Below are positions 1-8,139 of a stretch of 38,921 nucleotides of DNA, piece after piece. The stretch comes from Butyrivibrio sp. NC3005. GTDB taxonomy: Bacteria > Bacillota > Clostridia > Lachnospirales > Lachnospiraceae. Where the stretch lies: positions 1 to 38,921 of the forward strand of contig NZ_AUKC01000027.1 of assembly GCF_000424545.1 (NCBI RefSeq), written 5' to 3'. The notes below the pieces were generated by a model. It made no database searches. It saw only the letters and a program-made list of their open reading frames with translations, and was not told where the DNA came from. Each line of letters begins with the position of its first letter. Positions within the stretch are counted from its first letter, which is position 1. Position numbers and translations under genes: made by a program.

Positions 1-168
1 TAATTGTCAAAGTTCTTTAGTTTGTTGTGACTGTTTTGCTCGCCGCAACGTGTTATATCTTAACTCGTATTGGTTTATTTGTCAACAACTTTTTTAAAAA
101 AATCTAATTTATTTTCTTATTGCATTTCTGTCGATAATTCTAAACAATATTTTAATTCTTTTATTTAG
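1..168. other. Gene-free edge of window
   Basis: AT-rich DNA with no open reading frame, RNA gene or convincing promoter that I can support. The window edge cuts whatever lies to the left, so this may be the 5' or 3' flank of an unseen gene. Confidence 0.4.
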
Positions 169-216
169 TTTCTCGCTTACAACAACATATGCTATTTTAC
201 CTCTGTAAGCGAGAAA
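169..216. repeat. 13-bp perfect inverted repeat downstream of membrane protein gene
   Basis: TTTCTCGCTTACA at 169-181 is exactly complementary to TGTAAGCGAGAAA at 204-216, with a 22-nt loop. It lies 57 nt beyond the stop of the minus-strand membrane-protein gene, so it could end that transcript. Neither side has a proper U-run, so an operator or processing hairpin is equally possible. Confidence 0.5.
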
Positions 217-273
217 TGTCAATATCAGTTTTTGATTGTTTTTATATCATTACATCGTTTTAGGGTGTTTTAT

Positions 274-1617
274 TCATCTAAAAAGAATTGTAAAAAATAT
301 AATCATTATTATAGGCATGCATGCTATATATGCATCAATTATATAATTTCGATTAATATCCATCTTAAAAAGATTATTGTCTCTTTTACTGTAACAAGCA
401 ATAAAAAGAATCGCCCCTACACAAACGATACTCATACTATTTAACAATGGAACGATACTTCCTGCCATTTTGATATGTTCACAAATTTTTCCAACTACAT
501 ATCTATATCCGTCAATGGCATTGCTTCCTGATTTTATTAACAGCTCTTCCATTATTTTACTTTTTGCAACATATGCAGTGTTTAGATTTTGTAGACTTTC
601 ATAGCCTCCAACAAACATTCTTATATACTCTAATATAGTAAAAAGCAATAAACTCATATTAGTTCTTTCTTCTTTTGTTATGACCAAAATTGTCAAAATT
701 GTAAATGGAACATAAATCAATAATCTATAGAAAAAATTATCCATAAAAAAACTTATTAAAACCATTATACTATTCAAATACAATAAATATAATTCTGTTT
801 TTTCCTTTTTGGTTAAATACGCTAAAATAAAAATTATGCATATGATTATTCCAACAATACTTGCATCTCCTGTCGTAATAGGAAACTTTGCCATATTCAT
901 CATTTTATCTATAAACTCTGAATCATTGATAGAAACTTCTATTTTATTTTCCATTCCAATAGAATATAAACTCCATAATCCATTTGGAATAATTGATAAA
1001 AGAATTTTTCCTACAATCTTTATCAGATTTTTTTCACTCAAAACAACTAAAACTGCATACCCAATAATCATTATTGGACATAATGTCACAGAAACTATTC
1101 CCCATACAATAAACCATTTTTTCTTTTTTTGAATTAGTGCATCATAACTTAGTAGAATCGCAAGTAAATAGACTATTTCATCCTGTCCTGTATACATAGT
1201 ACTAAGCATCGTTTGAGCTGATCCTAGCATTAATATCATCCCAAGTTGCGCTTTTTTCTTCTCTCCAGTCATTCTATTAATAATTCTGTATATTAGTATT
1301 CCTATCATTAGTGTCACAGCTAATAGAAATAATTTATACCAATACACACAGAATATAGTTCCAACAAAACGTTTTCCATTAAAATAATGTGTTATCCAAA
1401 TTGGAAAATTCCATATCATTTGCGGAATGAGCATCAATGGAGAACTACATCCTCCTAACTGTATTGCTCCTCGTGTATTTATTATTTTTTCGGTATAAAA
1501 ATCTGCAACTCTACCTTCAAATAGTATATCCCAGTTGCTTACAGACCAAACCATTAAAGTCTGACCATCCCAATAATTAAAAGTAAGTAACATTATTATT
1601 GCTGTAAAAATAGACAC
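274..1617 (-). CDS. Polytopic membrane protein, possible GT-C-type glycosyltransferase; 5' end phase-variable as sequenced
   Basis: About ten hydrophobic helices span the 447-residue frame. The first loop begins with an acidic/aromatic motif (NYWDGQTLMVWS), the place where GT-C membrane glycosyltransferases carry their catalytic acidic residue. That suggests a lipid-linked-sugar transferase, but I do not recognise the family firmly. The only start in this frame is GTG at 1617, with no ribosome site. A better start, ATG at 1678-1676 with AAGGGA about 11 nt upstream, is separated from it by a (AACA)6(TACA)4 tract and is one unit out of frame; its own frame stops at 1577. Losing one 4-bp unit would give a lysine/asparagine-rich cytosolic leader running directly into the first membrane helix. 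The gene follows the left HU gene after a terminator. A true start at GTG or a 5'-truncated gene remain alternatives. Confidence 0.6.
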   Translation of the reverse strand: MSIFTAIIMLLTFNYWDGQTLMVWSVSNWDILFEGRVADFYTEKIINTRGAIQLGGCSSPLMLIPQMIWNFPIWITHYFNGKRFVGTIFCVYWYKLFLLAVTLMIGILIYRIINRMTGEKKKAQLGMILMLGSAQTMLSTMYTGQDEIVYLLAILLSYDALIQKKKKWFIVWGIVSVTLCPIMIIGYAVLVVLSEKNLIKIVGKILLSIIPNGLWSLYSIGMENKIEVSINDSEFIDKMMNMAKFPITTGDASIVGIIICIIFILAYLTKKEKTELYLLYLNSIMVLISFFMDNFFYRLLIYVPFTILTILVITKEERTNMSLLLFTILEYIRMFVGGYESLQNLNTAYVAKSKIMEELLIKSGSNAIDGYRYVVGKICEHIKMAGSIVPLLNSMSIVCVGAILFIACYSKRDNNLFKMDINRNYIIDAYIACMPIIMIIFFTILFR

Positions 1618-1620
1618 ACC

Positions 1621-1660
1621 TGTATGTATGTATGTATGTTTGTTTGTTTGTTTGTTTGTT
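1621..1660. repeat. Tetranucleotide repeat (TGTA)4(TGTT)6 inside the 5' end of the membrane-protein gene
   Basis: Forty bases of pure 4-bp units: TGTA x4 at 1621-1636 and TGTT x6 at 1637-1660. On the coding (minus) strand this is (AACA)6(TACA)4, placed between the ATG at 1678 and the first membrane helix. The distance from ATG to the downstream frame is 61 nt, so it is OFF as sequenced. Loss of one unit (57 nt) or gain of two (69 nt) restores the frame. Such tracts mutate by slipped-strand mispairing. Confidence 0.9.
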
Positions 1661-1701
1661 TTCAGATTTCATTTTCATTCTTTTTACTTTCCCTTCATAA
1701 C

Positions 1702-1732
1702 AAAAAAGAAGAGATAATTACATCTCTTCTTT
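1702..1732 (-). terminator. Rho-independent terminator of the left HU gene
   Basis: AAGAAGAGAT (1706-1715) pairs with ATCTCTTCTT (1722-1731) over a 6-nt loop. On the minus strand the stem is followed by six U residues (A-run 1702-1707). It lies about 48 nt past the HU stop and only about 30 nt before the candidate ATG of the membrane-protein gene. Confidence 0.8.
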
Positions 1733-1779
1733 CAGTCCTTCATAGTTCCCTATTTACGAAATACGAATATCTATGAAAA

Positions 1780-2058
1780 TTACTTATTGTTTACTGCATC
1801 CTTAAGAGCTTTACCAGCCTTAAACTTAGGTGTTGTTGCAGCTTCAATATTAATCTCCTCACCTGTCTGAGGATTACGTCCTGTTCTTGCAGCTCTCTTG
1901 GATGTTTCGAATGTACCGAATCCAACAAGCTGAACCTTATCTTCCTTCTGAAGTGTCTTTGTAACTACATCAACAAATGCCTTTACAGCTGCCTCGGAAT
2001 CTTTCTTAGAAAGTCCAGACTCCTTAGCGATTGCATCAACAAGTTCTGTCTTGTTCAT
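1780..2058 (-). CDS. hup: HU-family nucleoid DNA-binding protein
   Basis: This is a 92-residue HU/IHF-family protein of normal length: an N-terminal helical dimerisation half ([20 protein letters not shown]), the GFGTF turn, and the DNA-clamping arm with the diagnostic R-NPQTG motif, ending [11 protein letters not shown]. Homodimers bend and compact DNA and often assist iteron origins. The ribosome site GGGAGGA precedes the ATG, and a TTGCTT/TAATAT promoter lies upstream. A second HU gene at 10294-10572 differs at about 15 of 92 positions, so the two can probably form heterodimers. The family call is secure; a plasmid-specific role at the nearby origin is inference. Confidence 0.97.
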   Translation of the reverse strand: MNKTELVDAIAKESGLSKKDSEAAVKAFVDVVTKTLQKEDKVQLVGFGTFETSKRAARTGRNPQTGEEINIEAATTPKFKAGKALKDAVNNK

Positions 2059-2096
2059 TTATGTATCCTCCCTGAGAATATTTATTAGATATTGAT

Positions 2097-2125
2097 ATAT
2101 TATCACTAATATTTCTCTAAAGCAA
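2097..2125 (-). promoter_or_regulatory. SigA-type promoter of the left HU gene
   Basis: Minus strand: TTGCTT (2125-2120), 17-nt spacer, TAATAT (2102-2097). The predicted start is near 2090, about 30 nt before the HU ATG. Confidence 0.65.
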
Positions 2126-2260
2126 GTATTTTTGCGGGTTTTCGCGTTTTTAATGCCTTTATTTGTACATTTTATGCTGTTTTTAACATAATGTCTTTTG
2201 TTATTTTTTGTATATATCGATTTTTAATCGTTATGTTACAGTAATTCTTAACATTGTGTG

Positions 2261-2911
2261 TTAAATAGAATCATTATGACCTCTTCCTTCTGTTCCTTCA
2301 TAAAAATTGTACGGTTGCTGAACCTCATCTATTGCATCTTCAAAGTCGCGCATTTCATCACATGTTTTCCAATATAAAATCTGATCGTTTTTAAATTTAT
2401 ATGGAAAAAAAGCCAATGTCATTATCTGTGGAACTCCATTTTTCTCATTGTCTTCTATAAATTCGTGCAACCTTTTCAAATTATAGATATCAAATTCATA
2501 AACCATTGTTTCTAATTCAGAAACAGTATATTTTTTTCCATTTTCTGTTCGTTTAATGTCTATTCTACCAATTTCTCTCTCTAACTCTTTGACAATATTG
2601 ATAAAATCCCTTATTTCTGCCGGGGTAGTAGGGATTTGCATAGATACTTCATAAGAACCTTTTTTTCTATTCTTGTAATCAAAAAATATGCCTCTTCCAA
2701 GTCTTCTTGGATTATAAAGAACCATTGAATGATCAACTGACTCTCCAATCCTGAGCATTTCCTGATCATCGTATGAGCCAAATCTCATTCCAGTATTTTT
2801 TAAAAACTCGTTTATTTCGATGTTTTTTCCAAATAATCTTTTTTTTATCTGTAATGTAAATGCCATAATCTCGTCAATCCTCTTCGTATCTTTTGTTTTT
2901 TGCCACTGCAT
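2261..2911 (-). CDS. Hypothetical protein
   Basis: This is a 216-residue soluble, charged protein with no signal peptide or membrane segment. I do not recognise it. It contains a GYEV-like strand (GSYEVSMQIPTTPAEIRDF) followed by a long helix and an acidic, polar C-terminus. The middle loosely recalls the DUF4299 group, but that is a weak impression. An internal ATG at 2866 (MAFTLQIKKRLFGK) could be the true start, since the upstream ATG has no clear ribosome site; with that start the protein has 201 residues. It starts 16 nt after the stop of the carboxypeptidase gene, so it is probably co-transcribed with the peptidase and rep. Confidence 0.65.
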   Translation of the reverse strand: MQWQKTKDTKRIDEIMAFTLQIKKRLFGKNIEINEFLKNTGMRFGSYDDQEMLRIGESVDHSMVLYNPRRLGRGIFFDYKNRKKGSYEVSMQIPTTPAEIRDFINIVKELEREIGRIDIKRTENGKKYTVSELETMVYEFDIYNLKRLHEFIEDNEKNGVPQIMTLAFFPYKFKNDQILYWKTCDEMRDFEDAIDEVQQPYNFYEGTEGRGHNDSI

Positions 2912-2927
2912 TACTAACTATAATACT

Positions 2928-3944
2928 TTATATAATTCCCAGATAAGCATATTGTGCTACAAATCCCCATGCATTTTTATTCTTTTCAAAGATATTGTTG
3001 AATTCTTTAATACTTACCGGCGTGCTCTTACCAATCTCTATGGTTGTTGTTGGCTTTGCGTAATTTTCCGAAACATAATCTGCAAGTGTACCTGCTGGTT
3101 TATTTCCTAATTGCGATACTAGTCTATATCCAGTGACAGCGTGTAATAAATTGGCTAAATTTGCTGAATTTATACCACTCACTATATCTGAACATCCTGA
3201 TCCATAGTATATCAGCTCCCCACATGCATGATAATTTATAAAAGCATCAAAATTATATGTTTTCATTACTCTTTCAATTGCTTGAGTTTCAAGTTCAGTC
3301 TCTGATGCAAAACCACAAAATGAAGAAAGTGAAGGACCAAGATCATGTTTTCCATTTGCAAATCCTGTAGAAAAATTTCTGTTAAGATCTACTCCATTCC
3401 CATTTGACTTTATTTTTTTCAATGATGGAAATGAAGATGCCCAGATTCTTGAGGATTCGAGAATCGATGCACTAGCTCCTAACTGACATAAACTAACTCC
3501 ATCTGGATTTGTCATGGGCATAATATAAAACGCTACATTTTGAAACAACTCACTGTACGGAACACCATTTGCATTTAAACTTTGATAGTTTTGACAGATA
3601 TACTCTGTCATCTTCATAACCAATTGTGATGTCATATATTCTCTTGCATGAATAGCGGCTGTTATCATAACTTTTTTAGGAGCATTTGGATTTCCTAAGA
3701 CTAGTAGTTCCAAGTTTCTTCCATTTCCTGTTTGTCCTACGCTTTGCGATGTTATTAATGTTGGGTAAATGCTACACAACTTTTCAATATCCTCTTCCAT
3801 CTCTGTATATGTATAAAGCTGATGATCAGTTTGAACAATCTCAATTTCAGTAGCATTTACAATTGTTTCACTTCTAAATCCATATATAAAAGCTGAAATA
3901 CCCAAAAATCCTGACAATACCAATGATAAAACTTTCTTCTTCAT
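2928..3944 (-). CDS. Secreted M14-family zinc carboxypeptidase
   Basis: A 338-residue M14 metallocarboxypeptidase with a signal peptide (MKKKVLSLVLSGFLGISAFI), so it acts outside the membrane. Zinc ligands are in HARE (H99, E102) and in NYHACGE (H239). The substrate-binding GVDLNRNF motif is at 184-191, and the catalytic glutamate is E303 in TTTIEIGK. All key residues are present and the length fits a single catalytic domain without a cell-wall anchor. It may trim peptides or peptidoglycan stem peptides; the sequence does not decide which. The ATG has AGGGAAG upstream. It lies 32 nt downstream of rep, so it is likely expressed from the rep promoter, an odd partner for a replication initiator. 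Confidence 0.93.
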   Translation of the reverse strand: MKKKVLSLVLSGFLGISAFIYGFRSETIVNATEIEIVQTDHQLYTYTEMEEDIEKLCSIYPTLITSQSVGQTGNGRNLELLVLGNPNAPKKVMITAAIHAREYMTSQLVMKMTEYICQNYQSLNANGVPYSELFQNVAFYIMPMTNPDGVSLCQLGASASILESSRIWASSFPSLKKIKSNGNGVDLNRNFSTGFANGKHDLGPSLSSFCGFASETELETQAIERVMKTYNFDAFINYHACGELIYYGSGCSDIVSGINSANLANLLHAVTGYRLVSQLGNKPAGTLADYVSENYAKPTTTIEIGKSTPVSIKEFNNIFEKNKNAWGFVAQYAYLGII

Positions 3945-3976
3945 GCACTTCCCTAACCCCTTTTTAATTAAAATTA

Positions 3977-5167
3977 TCAGTTTTTCAATAGATTCTTTTC
4001 TAATTCATCGAAATCATATACATTTTGTTCAAAAGTATCTTGATATACATATTTAGCTTTGTTCATGTATGCTTCGTTACTCTTTCGAATTCCCTCCTGG
4101 TATTCATCTCGTATGGCACTTATTAACCATCCAACCATATTATCAACGTTTTTTTGACTTTTATACAAAGTATATGCTCTTTGAACTTTTGCCATATCTC
4201 CATTAGCTGCTTCTATTATGGACTTCGCTTCTCTTGCTGTTATCTTTTCAGTGATTAATTCTATAACTTCATCGACTAATTCAAATATATCAACTTCCTT
4301 TATTTCTTGAGCCTTTGGTTGCGAAGAACCTCTAATTTTCGATGTCTCGACGTGGAAAGTTATTCCTACTATTTTACCTCCTCGTCCTGCCCTATCTGTA
4401 TCGTAGGTTACCTCAAGTTCAGTCATTTCATTGATTTCTGGAATTGCTTTATCAATTACCCATCTTCTCAAATCTTTCCATTGTGCCATTACTTGATTAT
4501 TCGCTTCTTGAACCGCTTTGTCATAATCAGGAATAGATTTATCAGAAAGAATCTGACGAACTTTTTGATCATTTGCATCTACTATTCCTAAATCCAATTT
4601 CAATTCTGAAAGAGAAAAATGCATATCATAACCAAACATATTATTTTGACTATGATATGAAGCTTTATAAGCTTCGCTTTTTAAAATCTCATACAATCTA
4701 AAACTATATACACTTCTAAACTTCAACATCATTGGCAAATTTAAAAGCGTATATTTCTCTTTAATATCAACAATCTGATTTTTTAATTCTCCATTAAATT
4801 TGATTTGAAGAATATTATCCTCGTAAGTGCATCTTGAAACAAGAGAAATATAATCAAATCTCTTCATTTCTGGGTCAGTCGCTCCAATTACTCGACCTGT
4901 CAAAGTATGTGCTACTTCATTTAATTGCTTGTATAAATTTCTATTTTTATCGTTAAAAACTTTCCTAAGATCACTTGCTGGTAATCGAACAACCAAATTT
5001 CCTTTATCATCCTCCTGCGCCTGCTGAATTTTAGATAATGCAACAGCCAATATCTTATTTTCCATCAGTGTAGAATGATATTTTGCTCCAATTAGAAAAT
5101 TTGTCTTTTTATAATTACCAGATTTAGGCATGAGATTTGTACTTGTATTTTTTGTATTTGATGGCAT
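3977..5167 (-). CDS. repB: Plasmid replication initiator, Rep_3/RepB family
   Basis: A cytosolic initiator of iteron replicons. Residues of about 15-260 form the two winged-helix halves of the Rep_3 family, with N-terminal landmarks such as NFLIGAKYHSTLMENKIL, LYKQLNEVAHTLTGR and MMLKFRSVYSFRLYEILK, then a C-terminal helical extension rich in acidic residues. The start is set at ATG 5167 because GGAGG lies 6 nt upstream; the longer frame from 5197 has no site and would overlap the operator region. The protein is then 396 residues. An inverted pair of iteron-like half sites just upstream (5204-5246) fits autoregulation by Rep dimers, while the direct repeats at 6064-6241 fit monomer binding. 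The gene reads away from the origin. Confident family call. Confidence 0.93.
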   Translation of the reverse strand: MPSNTKNTSTNLMPKSGNYKKTNFLIGAKYHSTLMENKILAVALSKIQQAQEDDKGNLVVRLPASDLRKVFNDKNRNLYKQLNEVAHTLTGRVIGATDPEMKRFDYISLVSRCTYEDNILQIKFNGELKNQIVDIKEKYTLLNLPMMLKFRSVYSFRLYEILKSEAYKASYHSQNNMFGYDMHFSLSELKLDLGIVDANDQKVRQILSDKSIPDYDKAVQEANNQVMAQWKDLRRWVIDKAIPEINEMTELEVTYDTDRAGRGGKIVGITFHVETSKIRGSSQPKAQEIKEVDIFELVDEVIELITEKITAREAKSIIEAANGDMAKVQRAYTLYKSQKNVDNMVGWLISAIRDEYQEGIRKSNEAYMNKAKYVYQDTFEQNVYDFDELEKNLLKN

Positions 5168-5203
5168 ACTCCACCTCCATATTCCGTATTCTATCATACA
5201 TAC

Positions 5204-5246
5204 GTAAATTTCTCTACAAGTAATTTTATTTGGTAGAGAAATTTAC
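5204..5246. promoter_or_regulatory. Rep operator: inverted iteron half sites
   Basis: GTAAATTTCTCTAC (5204-5217) and GTAGAGAAATTTAC (5233-5246) are perfect inverted copies separated by 15 bp, immediately upstream of rep. Their core matches the iteron core GTAAATTTCTCGTA found further right, so the same protein probably reads both. This is the classical arrangement for Rep autorepression. Confidence 0.8.
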
Positions 5247-5293
5247 TACTTTGATATATCCTCAAATACAAGTTTCTAACATTTATTTATACA

Positions 5294-5462
5294 CTCGAAC
5301 TTACTGCGAGTTTCTGAATGAAATTGACAAGAAGTCATAGGTTATTGTATTCATCAGGAAAATCAATAACCGTACCAGACCCAAATTTGTCGTTAAAACA
5401 AATTTTGTCCTGCGAAGCAGGATTCTTGCTGATGATTATCCTAAATCTCAGCAAGAAGTCAT
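5294..5462 (-). repeat. Structured repeat, copy A (partner at 38714-38921)
   Basis: Read on the minus strand, 5462-5401 matches 38714-38774 at about 58 of 62 positions, and the distal end (around 5320-5294, GAAACTCGCAGTAA-like) matches the distal end of copy B. The middle is unrelated. Both conserved ends form hairpins: TCCTGC/GCAGGA here with a GAA loop, and ACTCG/CGAGT at the far end. Loop bases differ between the copies while stems are kept, pointing to selection on structure. It carries no open reading frame. It could be a small RNA, a transcription barrier or a site for a replicon-encoded protein. Confidence 0.7.
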
Positions 5463-5479
5463 ACTAATTTGTTTTGGTT

Positions 5480-5804
5480 GAGAATTTTACGCTTAACTCT
5501 TCCCTATTTTTACGCAGTAGTCCTTCTTATCCTATCTTCTGCGTATTTTTCTCGTAAACTATCTAAATTTACTCTATTTACTACTATCTATTTATCTTTT
5601 TCCTCTCATTATGGCGGAGTAATTTACGCTTATTTCGTATTATAGTGGAGAAATATACGTTCATATTGACTCTCTTAGTCTATTTATGTCGTATTTATCT
5701 CCTTTTCTTAAGGAGTAGTGGAGTAATTTACGCTTATTTATTTCTTTGATTTCCGCTCAATACCATAGTTCACCTTATATTTTTCTATTTGCGTTTTTTT
5801 CTCC
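5480..5804. repeat. Scattered, mixed-orientation iteron-like sites
   Basis: Sites resembling the iteron core occur at 5480-5492, 5616-5629, 5647-5660 and 5720-5733 in reverse orientation (GGAGTAATTTACGC type), and at 5541-5556, 5691-5702 and 5791-5804 in forward orientation (GCGTATTTTTCTCGTA type). Spacing is irregular, unlike the main array, so these are probably auxiliary or control (handcuffing/incompatibility) sites. Confidence 0.65.
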
Positions 5805-6063
5805 CCTATTTTATTAAAGTTATCAGCGAATTCTTTATTTAGTACTTTAGTCTATTAAATTACCTGGAGACATGATATTTACCACTTTTACGTTAATATT
5901 TTGACATTTTAGAATTTGGTGTCAACTTTACGAGTATAATACGTATTTTTGATTTTTTTGCATTATCTATGTTTATAAATTAACTATACAAGTAAAATAC
6001 GATTTATCATAATTGTTTTTCTCAACTACAAAACAAAAAATTCAATATATTTATGTATCAGGC

Positions 6064-6241
6064 GCGTAAATTTCTCGTATATGGTAGTAAATTTCTCGTA
6101 TTCTTGCGTGTTCTTCTCGTATTCTTGCGTATATTTCTCGTCAAATACCACTAAATAGTATTCGTAAATTTCTCGTATATTCTGCTTATATATCTCGTCT
6201 TCCTGCGTATTTCTCTCCTCTTGTTTTCGTATTTCTCTCGT
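6064..6241 (+). repeat. Main iteron array, probable replication origin
   Basis: Eight direct repeats with consensus GCGTAAATTTCTCGTATTC. The CTCGT (or CTCCT) cores start at 6074, 6095, 6116, 6137, 6172, 6194, 6215 and 6237, so spacing is 21, 21, 21, 35, 22, 21 and 22 bp. Two helical turns per unit puts bound Rep on one face of the DNA, with a 35-bp step splitting the array in two. A very AT-rich stretch follows directly, as expected of a melting region. No spacer diversity is present, so this is not CRISPR. Confidence 0.88.
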
Positions 6242-6289
6242 TTTCTTTTCCTTTAAATCCTTATTCTATCTGCTTTTGCACCCTCTCTA

Positions 6290-6377
6290 ATATTAATATT
6301 TAATTAATTAATATATGTTTATTAATATAAACAAACAAAAAGCTTTTTTGTTGTTGTTTATGAATATGTTCATAAAC
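6290..6377. other. AT-rich candidate unwinding region with inverted repeat
   Basis: Nearly pure A/T runs of TTAATTAATTAA character directly follow the iterons, and a 9-bp perfect inverted repeat GTTTATGAA-TATG-TTCATAAAC sits at 6356-6377. Position and composition fit a DNA unwinding element. No DnaA box of TTATCCACA type was seen. Confidence 0.5.
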
Positions 6378-6523
6378 TTAAAATTTATTTTACATTATAC
6401 TAGTAATTATATTTTGCTATTGGCTTGTTATTTACAATATATTTTTTACTTCGAAATTTGACCCTATATGTATTGTTTTATATAATTATGGTAACTTTTT
6501 AAAAAGCAATTACTAAATGCAAG

Positions 6524-6627
6524 TAGTGTTAATACTATTTACATTTACATTATTTCCTATTTGTAATTAGTATAAACACTATTTGAACCTAGTGTAAATT
6601 ATAATATCGTCTAGTTTAAATACTATT
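6524..6627. repeat. Four dyad sites on 22-bp phase, candidate partition centromere
   Basis: TAGTGTTAATACTATT (6524), TAGTATAAACACTATT (6568), TAGTGTAAATTATAAT (6590) and TAGTTTAAATACTATT (6612) begin 44, 22 and 22 bp apart; the slot at 6546 is degenerate. The core AGT-N6-ACT is a dyad, so each site suits a dimer. The motif is unrelated to the Rep iterons, and the array lies between the origin and parA, the usual place of a parS/parC site. Confidence 0.65.
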
Positions 6628-7320
6628 ATCTTTTATAGTAAGTTCTATAAGTAGTTATTCTAACTTTTAATAGAATTTATAGCAAATGCTTTTACATTGA
6701 ACTATATTACATAATAAACTATGGTGTATTTGATATTGGAATACAATCTATGGCATAAAGGTATTAAATACAATATGTAATAGATTATAATGTTATTTCT
6801 TTTATATTAAAAACTATATCATGTTGTTATATAGATTATAGCATTTAATTGCATAGTAATAGATATTATAGAATATAAAGCATTATACTATAGACTAACA
6901 ATATAAATAACAAAGATTATTATAAAATAGTGTATAATCTAATGATTACTAAAATAAAAATCAATAGATAAAGATATATGAAATATTGATAAATAGAATA
7001 TAATGTAATATAATAAGAAATATAGTGTATTATATAAAGTAATAAAGTACATAATCAAATAAAACAGAGAGTAGTATATATGGGTTTAAATATTAAAACA
7101 TTGTAGTTTTGAGAGTATTTTATAATACTATATATAACAAAAGGTAATAATACATATATTATTAAAAATTATTCTATAGAACTATGGAATCAATAATAAA
7201 GAATATTAGGAATAGAACTTGATTCTTTTAATATAAGAAATTATTAGTACTATAGTTTAAAATAAATGTTATTACATTATAGATTTTAATGTTTTAGTAT
7301 TTATAATTTTGGTAACAACT
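6628..7320. other. Gene-free, extremely AT-rich leader to parA
   Basis: About 700 bp of DNA that is almost all A/T, without an ORF. Short motifs of TAGATTATA/TATAATCTA type recur in both orientations (for example near 6781, 6833, 6887 and 7276) with irregular spacing. The parA promoter must lie at its right end, but the composition makes any -10 call meaningless. Bent DNA or a binding region for HU is plausible but unproven. Confidence 0.4.
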
Positions 7321-7343
7321 AAAAATAGAAAAAGGAGAAAAAC

Positions 7344-8108
7344 ATGAGAGTACTAGCTTTTTGTAACAGAAAAGGTGGTGTAGGTAAAACAACCTCTGCG
7401 CTTAATATTGCAGCAGGTTTGCAGGCTAGAGGAAAAAAAGTTCTTTTTATTGATATGGATCCTCAGAGAAACTCTACTCAAGTATATCGTGCAAAAATAG
7501 AAGATGAATACACAATTTACGATGTTATGACCGATGCATGTGAAATAGCTGATGCAATTCAACACACGGAAACACTCGGAGATATTGTGCCAGGAGATCC
7601 TCAACTCGATGAAGTTGTTTATCAGATTATGCAAAAAACAGCAAGTGAAAGGATTTTGAGAAAAAAGCTAAAGAAAATAGATAACATATATGATTATGTT
7701 ATTATTGATACACATCCTGATCAGTCAATATATGTTATTAATGCATTAACTGCATCAGATGGATGTATAATTCCTATAAATGCAGATAAGTTTTCAATCG
7801 ATGGTTTGGCAGATGAAATGAAGATTATCGATGATGTCAAAGAAAATGCTAATGAAAATCTTAGCGTATGTGGTATTTTGATGACAATGATTGATACAAG
7901 AAATAATCTAGATAAAAGTATGTTGGAAAACATGCCTCTTGTTGCCGAGCAACTAAATATTCCTTATTTTAAAACATATGTTAGAAAAGCACAGGCAGCA
8001 AAAGATATTCAAACATCCTCTATGCCTGTTTTTATAGAGCATCCATCTGCAACAGTATCTTTTGATTATAAGAATTTAGTCGATGAAATTCTAGAAAGAG
8101 AACCATAA
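7344..8108 (+). CDS. parA: ParA-family partition ATPase
   Basis: A 254-residue P-loop ATPase of the ParA/Soj/MinD class, the motor that positions plasmid copies on the nucleoid. It has the deviant Walker A KGGVGKTT with signature lysine (residues 10-17), the A' box DMDPQRNST (about 40-48), and Walker B YVIIDTHPD. There is no N-terminal helix-turn-helix domain, so it is the short (type Ib/Soj-like) form, which does not usually act as its own repressor. AAAGGAG precedes the ATG. The next gene starts 31 nt downstream and is the natural candidate for its partner. Confident. Confidence 0.96.
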   Translation: MRVLAFCNRKGGVGKTTSALNIAAGLQARGKKVLFIDMDPQRNSTQVYRAKIEDEYTIYDVMTDACEIADAIQHTETLGDIVPGDPQLDEVVYQIMQKTASERILRKKLKKIDNIYDYVIIDTHPDQSIYVINALTASDGCIIPINADKFSIDGLADEMKIIDDVKENANENLSVCGILMTMIDTRNNLDKSMLENMPLVAEQLNIPYFKTYVRKAQAAKDIQTSSMPVFIEHPSATVSFDYKNLVDEILEREP

Positions 8109-8139
8109 AAGATTAGGAAGTAAAGAGAGGAAAAAGCAG

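Noticed and set aside
809..1132. Plus-strand reading frame opposite the membrane-protein gene
   Set aside because: No ribosome site, composition mirrors the hydrophobic gene on the other strand; it is a shadow frame. The same holds for the other opposite-strand frames inside well-identified genes.
5901..5940. Promoter from TTGACA (5901) and TATAAT (5935)
   Set aside because: The hexamers are 28 nt apart, far from the 16-18 nt needed; TTGACA instead forms an inverted repeat with TGTCAA at 5920.
6064..6241. Regular direct repeats resembling a CRISPR array
   Set aside because: Period is 21-22 bp with no room for unique spacers, repeats are imperfect, no cas genes are present and a Rep gene is adjacent; these are iterons.
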